DNA of 52,378 bases from CAYYNP01 sp964472545 (GTDB lineage Bacteria > Planctomycetota > Planctomycetia > Pirellulales > Thermoguttaceae): positions 1 to 52,378 of the forward strand of contig CAYYNP010000031.1 in assembly GCA_964472545.1 (NCBI GenBank). The letters are read 5' to 3'. The translations under genes and the position numbers were made by a program. The stretch's first letter is position 1; each line of letters starts with the position of its first letter. This document shows, one piece after another, positions 17,785 to 26,000 of this stretch. The notes under the pieces are model-generated. The model was not told the origin of the DNA and searched no databases. It saw only the letters and a program-made list of their open reading frames with translations.

Positions 17785-18669
17785 TTGGAAGAAGCGATTC
17801 AGAAAGCCGATGTGCTGATCGAAGCCCTCACGTGGATCCGCCGGTTTCGCGGCAAGATCACCGTGATCAAGCTCGGCGGCAGCGTGATGGAAGACGACGC
17901 GGCGATCAACCATCTGCTGCTGGACATCGTCTTCATGGAAACCGTCGGCATGCGGCCGGTGGTCGTCCACGGCGGCGGGGCCGCGATCAGCCGGGCGATG
18001 GACGCCGCGGGGCTTGCGGCACGCTTCGTCCGGGGCCGCCGCTACACCGACGACGACGCCCTGGCAATCGTTCGCCGCGTGTTGGCCGGTGAGGTCAACC
18101 GCAAGTTGGCCCAGCGGATCAACGAACTCGGCGGCCAGGCCGAAACGCTCAATCTCGATACCCAAAACGTCCTCTTCGGGCGGCCACTGGTGCTTCGCGA
18201 CGAGCAGGACGAGCCGGTCGATTTGGGGCACGTCGGCGAGGTTACCGACGTCGATAGCGAGGTGATCGAGAGGCTTTGCGGCGACGGCATCGTGCCGGTG
18301 ATCCCGTCGATGTGCGTCACCGAAGACGGCGAGTTGTTGAACGTCAACGCCGACACGGCCGCCACGGCGGTCGCCCGATCGCTGCGGGCCGAAAAGCTGG
18401 TCTTCCTCAGCGACGTCAACGGCGTGCGGCGCGACAAGGACAACCCCGGCTCGCTGATGCACTCGCTCAGCGCCGCCGAGGCCCACGAGATGATCGCCAA
18501 CCGCACGATCGACGCCGGCATGATCCCCAAAGTCCAAGCCTGCCTCGACACGCTCGATCAGGGTGTTCGCAAGGTCCACGTCATCGACGGCCGGCTGCGG
18601 CATTCGTTGCTATTGGAGGTCTATACGAGTAAGGGCGTGGGGACGGAGATTGTGAAGGTGGAAGAGTAG
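17785..18669 (+). CDS. argB: Acetylglutamate kinase
   Basis: A 294-aa protein, the usual ArgB length, phosphorylating N-acetylglutamate with ATP in the second step of arginine synthesis. Hallmarks are VIKLGGSVME near the N-terminus, VVVHGGGAAISRAM for substrate binding, and LVFLSDVNGV plus GGMIPK-like AGMIPKVQACLD near the C-terminus. I chose the TTG at 17785: GGAGG stands 6 bases before it, and it yields an N-terminus (EEAIQKADVLIEALTWIRRF) matching the family. The in-frame ATG at 17740 would add 15 atypical residues. It is the first gene of argB-argD-argF-rph, behind a good promoter. Confidence 0.95.
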   Translation: MEEAIQKADVLIEALTWIRRFRGKITVIKLGGSVMEDDAAINHLLLDIVFMETVGMRPVVVHGGGAAISRAMDAAGLAARFVRGRRYTDDDALAIVRRVLAGEVNRKLAQRINELGGQAETLNLDTQNVLFGRPLVLRDEQDEPVDLGHVGEVTDVDSEVIERLCGDGIVPVIPSMCVTEDGELLNVNADTAATAVARSLRAEKLVFLSDVNGVRRDKDNPGSLMHSLSAAEAHEMIANRTIDAGMIPKVQACLDTLDQGVRKVHVIDGRLRHSLLLEVYTSKGVGTEIVKVEE

Positions 18670-18674
18670 TGGTA

Positions 18675-18836
18675 GCGAGGAGTTGGGAGTTGGGAGTGGG
18701 TAGTTGTGAGCGGGGATTGGGGAGTGGGGGGTGAAGCGGTAGGAGGTGATGTGAGGGTGTCAGGACGCACAACGGCGTTGCGGCCCTGGCGTCCTTGATT
18801 TTGCACTCTGCATTTCGCATTCTGCACTGCGAAGGA
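18675..18836. repeat. Two low-complexity short-repeat tracts between argB and argD
   Basis: The 176-base gap contains a G-rich tract at about 18680-18735 built from variants of GAGTTGGGAGTTGG, then at 18799-18836 a tract of GCACTCTGC / GCATTCTGC units. The second ends just before the argD ribosome site. Both are imperfect, non-coding and strand-asymmetric. They interrupt an otherwise tight operon. Confidence 0.6.
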
Positions 18837-18845
18837 GATCTTTCG

Positions 18846-20048
18846 ATGACTTCCGAGGAGACGATCAAGCTCTTCGATCGGTACGTGATTCCCAACTACG
18901 GGCGGTTTCCGGTCTCGCTGGTGCGGGGCGAGGGATCGTTCGTCTACGATTGCGAGGGGAATCGCTACCTGGATCTATTTCCCGGCTGGGGGTGCAACCT
19001 CTTGGGCCACTGCCCGGGACCGGTCGTCGAGGCCGTGCAGGAGCAGGTGGCCCAACTGATCCACGCACCCAACACGTGGTACATGGAGGCCCAGGGGCGC
19101 TGGGCCGAGGCGCTCTCGAAGCGGAGTTTCGGCGGCCAGGCGTTCTTCTGCAACTCGGGCACCGAGGCCAACGAGGCCGCCATCAAGCTCGCCCGGCTGC
19201 ACACGCCCGAGGGCCGATACAAGATCATCACCTTCGAGGGAGGCTTCCACGGCCGCACGCTCGGCTCGACCGCCGCCACGGCCCAGCCGAAGTATCACGA
19301 GGGTCTCGGGCCGCTGATGGCCGGGTTCCTATACGCCCCGTACGGCGATCTCGATGCCGTGGCCGCGCTGATCGACGACGAAACGGCCGCCATCCTGGTC
19401 GAGCCGGTGCAGGGCGAAGGCGGCGTGGTGATCCCGCCCGAGGGCTTCCTCGCGGGGCTGCGCAAACTGGCCGACGACAACGAATTGCTGTTGATCTTCG
19501 ATGAAGTGCAGACCGGCTGCGGCCGCACCGGCAATTGGTTCGGCTACCAGACGTTCGACGTGGTACCCGACGTGATGACGCTGGCCAAGGCGGTCTGTGG
19601 TGGACTGACCGGCGGGGCCATGTTGACCACCGCCGAAATCGCGCGGAGCCTGCGGCCGGGCATGCATGCGGCTACCTTCGGCGGCAACCCGATCGCCGCC
19701 CGGGCGGGCGTCGCGGCCGTCGAGATGATCGAACGCGACAACCTGCTCGAAGCGGCCGGCCGCCTCGGCGGATTGTTCCGCGGCCGATTCGAACAGCTTA
19801 AGCAGGAATGTGAATTGGTTAGCGAGGTCCGCGTTTGCGGGCTGATGATCGGTATCGAATTGTCGATCGAAGGCGCCGAAACGGTTCGCGCTTGTATGGA
19901 GCGCAAGCTGCTGGTCAACTGCACCCAGGGCACCGTGATCCGCCTTTTGCCGGCGATGAACCTCACCGAAGAACAGGCCCATGAGGGCTGCGACGTCCTG
20001 GCCGACGTGATTCGGCAGCAGGCCGCCGCCGACCCGCTACAGCCGTGA
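18846..20048 (+). CDS. argD: Acetylornithine aminotransferase
   Basis: A 400-aa class III PLP aminotransferase that converts N-acetylglutamate semialdehyde to N-acetylornithine. The start at 18846 has AAGGAGAT 8 bases upstream. Diagnostic segments are FPGWGCNLLGHCP, FFCNSGTEANEAAIKLAR for cofactor phosphate binding, FEGGFHGRTLGS, EPVQGEGGV, the DEVQTGCGRTG aspartate that contacts the pyridine ring, and TLAKAVCGG with the Schiff-base lysine. Family members sometimes also act on diaminopimelate intermediates, which cannot be judged here. It is followed by argF after 18 bases. Confidence 0.95.
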   Translation: MTSEETIKLFDRYVIPNYGRFPVSLVRGEGSFVYDCEGNRYLDLFPGWGCNLLGHCPGPVVEAVQEQVAQLIHAPNTWYMEAQGRWAEALSKRSFGGQAFFCNSGTEANEAAIKLARLHTPEGRYKIITFEGGFHGRTLGSTAATAQPKYHEGLGPLMAGFLYAPYGDLDAVAALIDDETAAILVEPVQGEGGVVIPPEGFLAGLRKLADDNELLLIFDEVQTGCGRTGNWFGYQTFDVVPDVMTLAKAVCGGLTGGAMLTTAEIARSLRPGMHAATFGGNPIAARAGVAAVEMIERDNLLEAAGRLGGLFRGRFEQLKQECELVSEVRVCGLMIGIELSIEGAETVRACMERKLLVNCTQGTVIRLLPAMNLTEEQAHEGCDVLADVIRQQAAADPLQP

Positions 20049-20066
20049 TTTCCGGAGGATCTTCCG

Positions 20067-20984
20067 ATGCGAAACCTGATTACGCTGGCGGACCTCACGT
20101 CCGCTGAAGTCGACCATATTTTCTCGATTACCGAAGATCTCAAATCGAAGTTCCAGTCCGGCCTTCGCGAGCCGCTGCTGCCGGGCCGGGTGATGGCGTT
20201 GTTGTTCGAGAAGCAGTCGCTGAGGACCCGGGTGAGCCTCGAAGCGGGCATGGCCCACCTGGGTGGCACCACGATGTTCCTCGGCAGCGACGTGGGCTTC
20301 GGCAGCCGTGAAAGCGTCGCCGATTTCGGACGCGTGCTCAGCCAATACGTCGACGTGATCGTGGTGCGTGCCAAACGCCACGACACGGTCGTGCAATTGG
20401 CCGAACACTGTTCCTGCTCGGTGATCAACGGCCTGACCGATTTCGCACATCCCTGCCAGGCGATGGCCGATTTGTACACGTTGCGGGAAATCGGCGGATC
20501 GTTGCGCGGGCGGACGCTGGCGTGGGTCGGCGACGCCAACAACGTCGTTCGCAGCCTGGCCATCGGCTGCGGCAAAGTCGGCATGCGGCTGCAGATGGCC
20601 ACACCGAAGGCGTACCAGTTCGACGAGGAAACGCTCGGCTTCCTGAATCGCGTCGCGCCGGACTTGGAGTTGACGGTGACCACCGATCCGGCCGCAGCCG
20701 TGGCCGACGCGATGGCCGTCTACACCGACGTCTGGGCCAGCATGGGACAGGAGAAGCAGCGCGAGCAACGACGCCGCGACTTCGCCGACTTCCAGGTCAA
20801 CGCCGAGTTGATGTCGCACGCGCAAAAAGGCACCGTCTTCATGCACTGCCTGCCCGCCCGCCGCGGCGAAGAAGTTACCGACGAAGTGATCGACGGTCCG
20901 CAGAGTATCATCGTTCAGCAGGCCGCCAATCGGATGCACATCCAAAAGGGCATCCTTGCGTGGATGTTGGCATCGAAGGGATAG
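20067..20984 (+). CDS. argF: Ornithine carbamoyltransferase
   Basis: A 305-aa protein that makes citrulline from ornithine and carbamoyl phosphate. The carbamoyl-phosphate loop is FEKQSLRTRVSLE, in which the common S-T-R-T-R reads S-L-R-T-R. HPCQAMADL and the FMHCLPARRGEEV segment with its ornithine-binding Cys are both intact. TCCGGAGG precedes the ATG at a suitable distance. It belongs to the argB-argD-argF operon, and its stop codon overlaps the ribosome site of rph. The S-L-R-T-R variant is also known from N-acetyl- or N-succinylornithine carbamoyltransferase relatives, so substrate acetylation state should not be taken as settled. Confidence 0.9.
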   Translation: MRNLITLADLTSAEVDHIFSITEDLKSKFQSGLREPLLPGRVMALLFEKQSLRTRVSLEAGMAHLGGTTMFLGSDVGFGSRESVADFGRVLSQYVDVIVVRAKRHDTVVQLAEHCSCSVINGLTDFAHPCQAMADLYTLREIGGSLRGRTLAWVGDANNVVRSLAIGCGKVGMRLQMATPKAYQFDEETLGFLNRVAPDLELTVTTDPAAAVADAMAVYTDVWASMGQEKQREQRRRDFADFQVNAELMSHAQKGTVFMHCLPARRGEEVTDEVIDGPQSIIVQQAANRMHIQKGILAWMLASKG

Positions 20985-20992
20985 GAGTTGCC

Positions 20993-21718
20993 ATGCGTCA
21001 CGACAATCGCCGCGTCGACGAACTCCGCCCGATCCGCATCCGCCGCCGCTTCACCCGGGCGGCACCGGGCAGCGTGTTGATTCAGGCTGGCCGGACGACC
21101 GTGCTCTGCTCGGCCAGCGTCGACGATAGCGTGCCGCCCTGGATGGCCGGACAAGAGCGCGGCTGGGTGACAGCCGAATACAGCATGCTGCCGGGAAGCA
21201 CCAGCCCTCGCAAACGGCGCGACCGGGGTGCGAAACTCGACGGCCGCACCACCGAGATCCAACGTCTGATCGGCCGCAGCCTGCGGGCGATAACGGACCT
21301 CGACGCCTTGGGCCAGCGGACCGTAACCGTCGACTGCGACGTGCTCGAGGCCGACGGCGGCACGCGCACCTTGAGCATCACCGGGGCCTTCATCGCCCTG
21401 GTCGACGCGTTGCGCAAGGAACTACCCCGCGGCAGCAAATTGCCCACACGCGACTCCGTGGCCGCAATCAGCGCGGGCATCGTCAATGGCCGGGTTGTGC
21501 TCGACCTCGACTACCGGGAGGACTCGGCGGCCGCGGTCGACATGAACGTCGTAATGACCGGCGCCGGCCAGTTCGTCGAAGTCCAAGGCACCGGCGAAGA
21601 GGCCACTTTCTCCGACAAGCAACTCCATGCCCTGTTGAAGCTGGCCCGCGGGGGGATTCGCGCGTTGACGGCGATCCAGCGGAAGGCCCTGGGAAAGTCG
21701 TGGCCGATCGGGTCGTAG
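20993..21718 (+). CDS. rph: Ribonuclease PH
   Basis: A 241-aa phosphorolytic 3'-5' exoribonuclease that trims tRNA 3' ends. The start at 20993 uses TAGGAG, which overlaps the argF stop at 20982-20984; the frame is open far upstream only because of GC-rich shadow coding. Family hallmarks are the N-terminal RPIRIRRRFTRAAPGSVLIQAG, GWVTAEYSMLPGSTSPRKRR, GRTTEIQRLIGRSLRA, and the active-site DVLEADGGTRTLSITGA and VDMNVVMTG. It is probably cotranscribed with the arg genes, although the functions are unrelated. Confidence 0.96.
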   Translation: MRHDNRRVDELRPIRIRRRFTRAAPGSVLIQAGRTTVLCSASVDDSVPPWMAGQERGWVTAEYSMLPGSTSPRKRRDRGAKLDGRTTEIQRLIGRSLRAITDLDALGQRTVTVDCDVLEADGGTRTLSITGAFIALVDALRKELPRGSKLPTRDSVAAISAGIVNGRVVLDLDYREDSAAAVDMNVVMTGAGQFVEVQGTGEEATFSDKQLHALLKLARGGIRALTAIQRKALGKSWPIGS

Positions 21719-21760
21719 GCAACCGGGATGCGGGGAGCCGAGCGGCGTATGGGCCAGGAT

Positions 21761-21789
21761 TTGACCTTCGCCGGCCGTCGGACGATAAT
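21761..21789 (+). promoter_or_regulatory. Promoter of the toxin-antitoxin pair, predicting a leaderless mRNA
   Basis: TTGACC (21761-21766), a 17-base spacer and GATAAT (21784-21789) form a strong sigma-70-like promoter. The start of transcription would fall at about 21796, which is the A of the antitoxin ATG. No Shine-Dalgarno sequence fits before that ATG. Confidence 0.65.
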
Positions 21790-21795
21790 ACAGAC

Positions 21796-22071
21796 ATGAA
21801 CATCCCCACGCCCAAACTGACCGACGAACAGCGACAAGCCCTCCGCGTTCAGCCCGGCGGATTCACTCGCGTCGAGGACGATCAAACACACAAGGTCTAC
21901 CTTCTAATCGAAGAGAATCGGGCGGCAGAACTCTATCAGCGGTGGCTGAGCGAGCAATTGCAGACGGGCTTTGACGAGGCAGACCGCGGTGAGGTCGCCG
22001 AATGGGATCTCGACGCGTTCCTGGCCAACATGCACCGTCAGCACGCCGAGCGAACCACCGAGGCCGGTTGA
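21796..22071 (+). CDS. Probable antitoxin of a ParE-type toxin-antitoxin pair
   Basis: A 91-aa protein (MNIPTPKLTDEQRQAL...) with no strong family match that I can name. Its role follows from position: it overlaps by one base (TGATG) the start of a ParE/RelE-like gene. It has the size and charged, helical C-terminal part (AADRGEVAEWDLDAFLANMHRQHA-like pattern) expected of a toxin-binding antitoxin. The ATG at 21796 sits exactly where the promoter predicts transcription to begin; the frame is open 32 codons further upstream but only through the promoter. It is expected to bind and neutralise the partner and perhaps repress its own promoter. Confidence 0.7.
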   Translation: MNIPTPKLTDEQRQALRVQPGGFTRVEDDQTHKVYLLIEENRAAELYQRWLSEQLQTGFDEADRGEVAEWDLDAFLANMHRQHAERTTEAG

Positions 22072-22358
22072 TGTCCAAGATTCTTCGGACGTCGCGCGCC
22101 GAGCTTGATCTGGCCGGAATCTGGACGTACATCGCCCAGGACAGTCCCGACGCGGCCGACCGGCTGATCTGCCGTATCGATCAGCGGCTGCAGCTTCTCC
22201 CCACCAACCCCACGATGGGCGAACCGCTAGACCAATTTCGACGCGGATTGCGAGCCACGACCGTGGGGAACTACGTGATCTACTACCGGGCGACCGGAGA
22301 CGTGATCGAGGTCTATCGGGCCTTCCACGCGGCCAGGCAGCGTGAGGACCATTTGTAA
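22071..22358 (+). CDS. ParE/RelE-family toxin
   Basis: A 95-aa protein of the ParE/RelE fold. Visible features are the N-terminal helix RTSRAELDLAGIWTYIAQDSPDAADRL with its regular A/D-L-x-x-I-W pattern, LPTNPTMGEPLDQFRRGLRA, and the C-terminal YVIYYRATGDVIEVYRAFHAARQ strand pair. ParE members poison gyrase, while RelE members cleave mRNA; the A-x-x-D-L-x-x-I-W-x-Y-I pattern leans to ParE. Translation is coupled to the antitoxin by the overlapping TGATG. A small G/C hairpin (22381-22401) lies just downstream. Confidence 0.88.
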   Translation: MSKILRTSRAELDLAGIWTYIAQDSPDAADRLICRIDQRLQLLPTNPTMGEPLDQFRRGLRATTVGNYVIYYRATGDVIEVYRAFHAARQREDHL

Positions 22359-22499
22359 CGCGGGATCGAACGTTGCCTCAGGGTGCGCCGCTGCGGCGCC
22401 CGTGGGATCGGATGTTCGACTGGTTCGCTGCTACACGTCCTAAGACGTTTCGCTCCAAAAGGTTACGGCGATTTCTCCGAAACCGGCCCGGTTCTCCTC

Positions 22500-22527
22500 T
22501 TGACTTGACGAATTTTTTCGTTAAGAT
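22500..22527 (+). promoter_or_regulatory. Promoter of the BlaI-like / M56 operon
   Basis: TTGACT (22500-22505), a 16-base spacer and TAAGAT (22522-22527) form a good sigma-70-like promoter. Transcription would begin near 22534, 90 bases before the repressor ATG. The region is AT-rich compared with its surroundings. Confidence 0.75.
22504..22525. promoter_or_regulatory. Operator palindrome 1 for the BlaI-like repressor
   Basis: ACGAA-N4-TTCGT at 22508-22521 extends to a 22-base palindrome with one mismatched pair (outer CTT...AAG). It fills the spacer and reaches the -10 box, so a bound dimer would block RNA polymerase. The same core recurs 34 bases downstream (22542-22555). The half-site differs from the staphylococcal BlaI/MecI operator TACA/TGTA. 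Confidence 0.6.
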
Positions 22528-22541
22528 TTGGGAACTAACGC

Positions 22542-22555
22542 ACGAATTCGTTCGT
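22542..22555. promoter_or_regulatory. Operator palindrome 2 for the BlaI-like repressor
   Basis: A second perfect ACGAA-N4-TTCGT lies just after the predicted transcription start. The centres of the two palindromes are 34 bases apart, close to three helical turns, so two repressor dimers could bind the same face. Confidence 0.6.
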
Positions 22556-22623
22556 CATAGATGGTGACGGCACAAGACCTCGCCACGCTTGCCGACACGA
22601 AATCTCCCACGGAGAACCGCATT

Positions 22624-23013
22624 ATGCCCCGATATCCCTCCCCCCAGCCGACCGACGTCGAGCTGCAGATCCTCCAGGTGCTCTGGCAGCGGGGCGCCTC
22701 GACGGTGCGTCAGGTCCACGACACGTTGTCGTCGAAGCGGGACACCGGCTACTCGACGACGCTGAAGATGATGCAGGTGATGCGTGAGAAGGGGCTGCTC
22801 TCGCGAGACGAATCGGTCCGGCCCCAGTTGTACGCTGCGGCCGAGACGCGGGAACGGACCCAACTGCAAATGCTCGACGATCTGGCCCAGAAGGCGTTCG
22901 GCGGATCGGCAGCCACGTTGGTAATGCGCGTGCTTTCGGCCCAACGCGTCTCGCCCGACGAAATGGCCGAGATGCAGCGACTCATTCGCGAAGCGAAAGG
23001 AGAGACGTCATGA
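22624..23013 (+). CDS. BlaI/MecI-family transcriptional repressor
   Basis: A 129-aa winged-helix repressor. The opening PTDVELQILQVLWQRGASTVRQVHDTL and the GYSTTLKMMQVMREKGLLSRDE recognition-helix and wing region are diagnostic of the BlaI/MecI/CopY family. The C-terminal helices (LDDLAQKAFGGSAATLVMRVL) form the dimer interface that the partner protease usually inactivates. I start at the ATG at 22624, with GGAG about 8 bases upstream; the frame is open 21 codons earlier but that stretch holds operator 2. Its stop overlaps the next ATG by four bases (ATGA). It probably represses its own operon through the two palindromes upstream. Confidence 0.93.
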   Translation: MPRYPSPQPTDVELQILQVLWQRGASTVRQVHDTLSSKRDTGYSTTLKMMQVMREKGLLSRDESVRPQLYAAAETRERTQLQMLDDLAQKAFGGSAATLVMRVLSAQRVSPDEMAEMQRLIREAKGETS

Positions 23014-26000
23014 TCGATCCGCTCGAGATACTCTCGTCCGACGCCGCACATCGACTGGGCTGGACCCTGGTCCACTCGCTCTGGCAGATTGCACTGCTGG
23101 CCGCCGTGCTGGCGTTGGTCTTGGTGACGATGCGCCGCCGCCAGGCGATCCTGCGGTATTTGGCCGGCTGCACGGGCATGGCGGCGATGGCCGCCGCGCC
23201 GGCGGTGACGTATTTCGTTATACCGGACCGGCCGTTTCCGGAAACCGTAGACGCTTCGCCGGTGCCGGAAGATGGCGGTCCTTCGTCGGCGATGCCGATA
23301 GCGCTCGACGGTCCCGTTCAGCCGATTGCCATGTCCGAGGCCGCGCTGCCCGACGCGGAGACCGACGATTCCGGTGCGTTCGATCAGTCTCTCGCGAGCC
23401 CGGAACTCTTGGCGGCGCCTTCCGACGTTGCGGCCGTGGAACCCCCGCAAGTCGACGCGACGTCTCAAGAGCCTGGCACGGCCGTGGCCGAGGTTCCCTT
23501 GCCGGCCCGAATTGCCCGGTCGTTTACGCCTTGGCTGCCGTGGGTGGTCGCCGTTTGGCTTGCCGGAGTGCTTTGTTGCGGCGTGTGGCAACTCGGCGGG
23601 TGGATTGCGGCCCAGCGGCTAAAACACCTGGGAACCGCGCCGGCCGACGGGCAACTCGCCGCCCAGTTGGCCGATTTGGCCCGGCGGATGGGAGTCACCC
23701 GTCCGGTGCGGATGCTCCGCTCGGCGTTGGTCGACGTGCCGGTGGTGGTCGGTTGGCTGCGGCCGGTGTTGCTGGTGCCGGGCGGAATTCTCACGGGATT
23801 GACACCGTCGCAACTCGAGGCCGTGCTGGCCCACGAGTTGGCTCACGTGCGGCGATACGACTACTTGGTCAACCTGATGCAGACGGCCGTCGAAACACTG
23901 CTGTTCTACCATCCGGCCGTGTGGTGGGTTTCGCGGCGGATCCGCATCGAGCGCGAACACTGTTGCGACGACGCGGCGGTGGCCGTCTGCGGCAGCAAGG
24001 TAGGTTACGCCGCGGCGCTGACGGCGCTGGAAGAGAGTCGCGCCGCGCCCGCGTTGGCGATGGCCGCCAGTGGCTTCGGCCGCCGCGGCTCGGCGCTGGA
24101 CCGCGTCCGCCGCATCCTCGGCCGAGGTGGCGACGACGGTTTCCGCTGGCGGACGTCGCTGGGCGGAAGCCTCGCCGTGTTGGTGTTGGTGACCGGCCTG
24201 ATCGTCTGCATGGCCGGAACCAACCAACCCGCACCCGCTGCGCCTGACGATGAGGCCCCCGAGGAGCCTGCGGCGACGGAGGAAGACGACGACGCCACCG
24301 CCGCCAAGGAGGTGCCGCCGGACGACATGAGGATCGAAGCCCGGGTGGTGCGAAGCGATGGTCGCGCCGTCGAGCAGTGCTCAATAACCTTCTGGAAGGA
24401 GACCGATGCCGACGTGCCGGCCAAGGTCGAACGCAACACTCCACCACAGATCTGGCGCGACTCGGTCACCAAAGCGTCCTGGAAGCCGATCCACCATTTC
24501 GGCACCAGCGATCGGGCCACGCTGGAGGATCTTACGGCGGGCACCTACCGCGCCACGGCCTTTCTCGGCCGCCGCGATCCGATTGCGTTGGCCGTCGGCC
24601 CGCCGATCCGGCTCGACGGCACACGCCAGATGACGGTGACGACGTTGCAGATCGAGAGCGGGCCGACGCTGTCGATCCAAGTCGTCGACGCGGCGACCGG
24701 CGAGCCGATCGAGTATCCCGTGATTCGCCTCACGCGGCCCGACGGATTGCCGGTGGTCCGTTGGAGCAGCACCTGGAGTCTGCGGCCGCAAGGCAACACC
24801 CTCACGTTCGCCCACTTAGTACCCGGCGAGTATACGCTCGACGTGTTGAAGCCGGCCGGATGGTACACCAATCCCGACTACGACAATGCGACGCGTCCGT
24901 TTAAGGTGCAGCTTGCCGCCGGCAAAGACCGCCAAGTCACGATCAATCTCCACGCGTCGGAACTCGACGAGGCCGAAGCGAAGCGGCGCTGGCCGTGGGC
25001 GGTGACCGGCACGGTGACCGACGCGAATGGCAATCCGCTTCAAGGCGCCACGATCCGTTCCCACTGCGGCATGGGCTCGCTGAGGCCGACCGGCTCGGTC
25101 ACCAGCGGCGTCGACGGCAGCTACACGCTCCGTTTCGGCCCCGGGATGCGTATGATGGACGAGAAGACGGGCGAGTGGCGGGCCGGCATGCAGATGGCCA
25201 CGATCAGCGTCTCCAGGCTCGGCTCCTTCGAGAAGGACCTCTATCGCCAGGGTAATCTGAGCATGGCCGACGAGATGCCCGGCGAGGACAACGTCTGGGG
25301 CGCCAAGCCGAAAGACGTGATCTTGCCGAACAGGCCGCACAAGCTCGACTTCGTGATGCTCCCGGCTGCGGCCATCGAAGTCACGCTCCTCAGCGCCGAC
25401 GGCAAACGACTGGCCAGCAAGCGGCTGCACGTCAAGGGCGAGCGATCGTGGCCGTCGACCAGCGTGCTGGCCGGTGCAACGACCGATGCGCAGGGCACCT
25501 TCCGACTCGATTCGATGCCGACGGGGCTGGCGATGCGGTTCGAGTGTGACGGTCTGGAAACGGGGCCGATCACGTTCGAGAATCCCGGCCGGCACCTGTT
25601 GCGGCTGCAGTTCCAGGCAGCGGACGACGGCGGCCCGACGACGCTGCGGATTGTTGGCTGGCGCAATTCGGCGGCTCCGCAGACTTATCAGCCGGTCGAA
25701 CCGGATACGGCGCGTCCCGCACCGGCGCCGCCGACCCCGTCTGCCGGATTGCCCGCCACCGTCTCGCCCGCTAGGGGTTTGCCCGCTGCCGCTGCGCCCG
25801 CCGCGGCGCTACCTTCCGATCTGCCCGAATGGGCCACGGCGGCGATCAGGGCGTTTGACGGCTGGGAAGTCGTTCTCTGGGACCGGCATCCGAGCGTCGT
25901 GCTGGGATCGGCCAAGGGATATCGCCTCTTGCTTCGCCGCGGAGACCGAGAGTATATCGGCCAGATGCGGCAGCAGAAGGCGAGCGCCGCGGCATATAGC

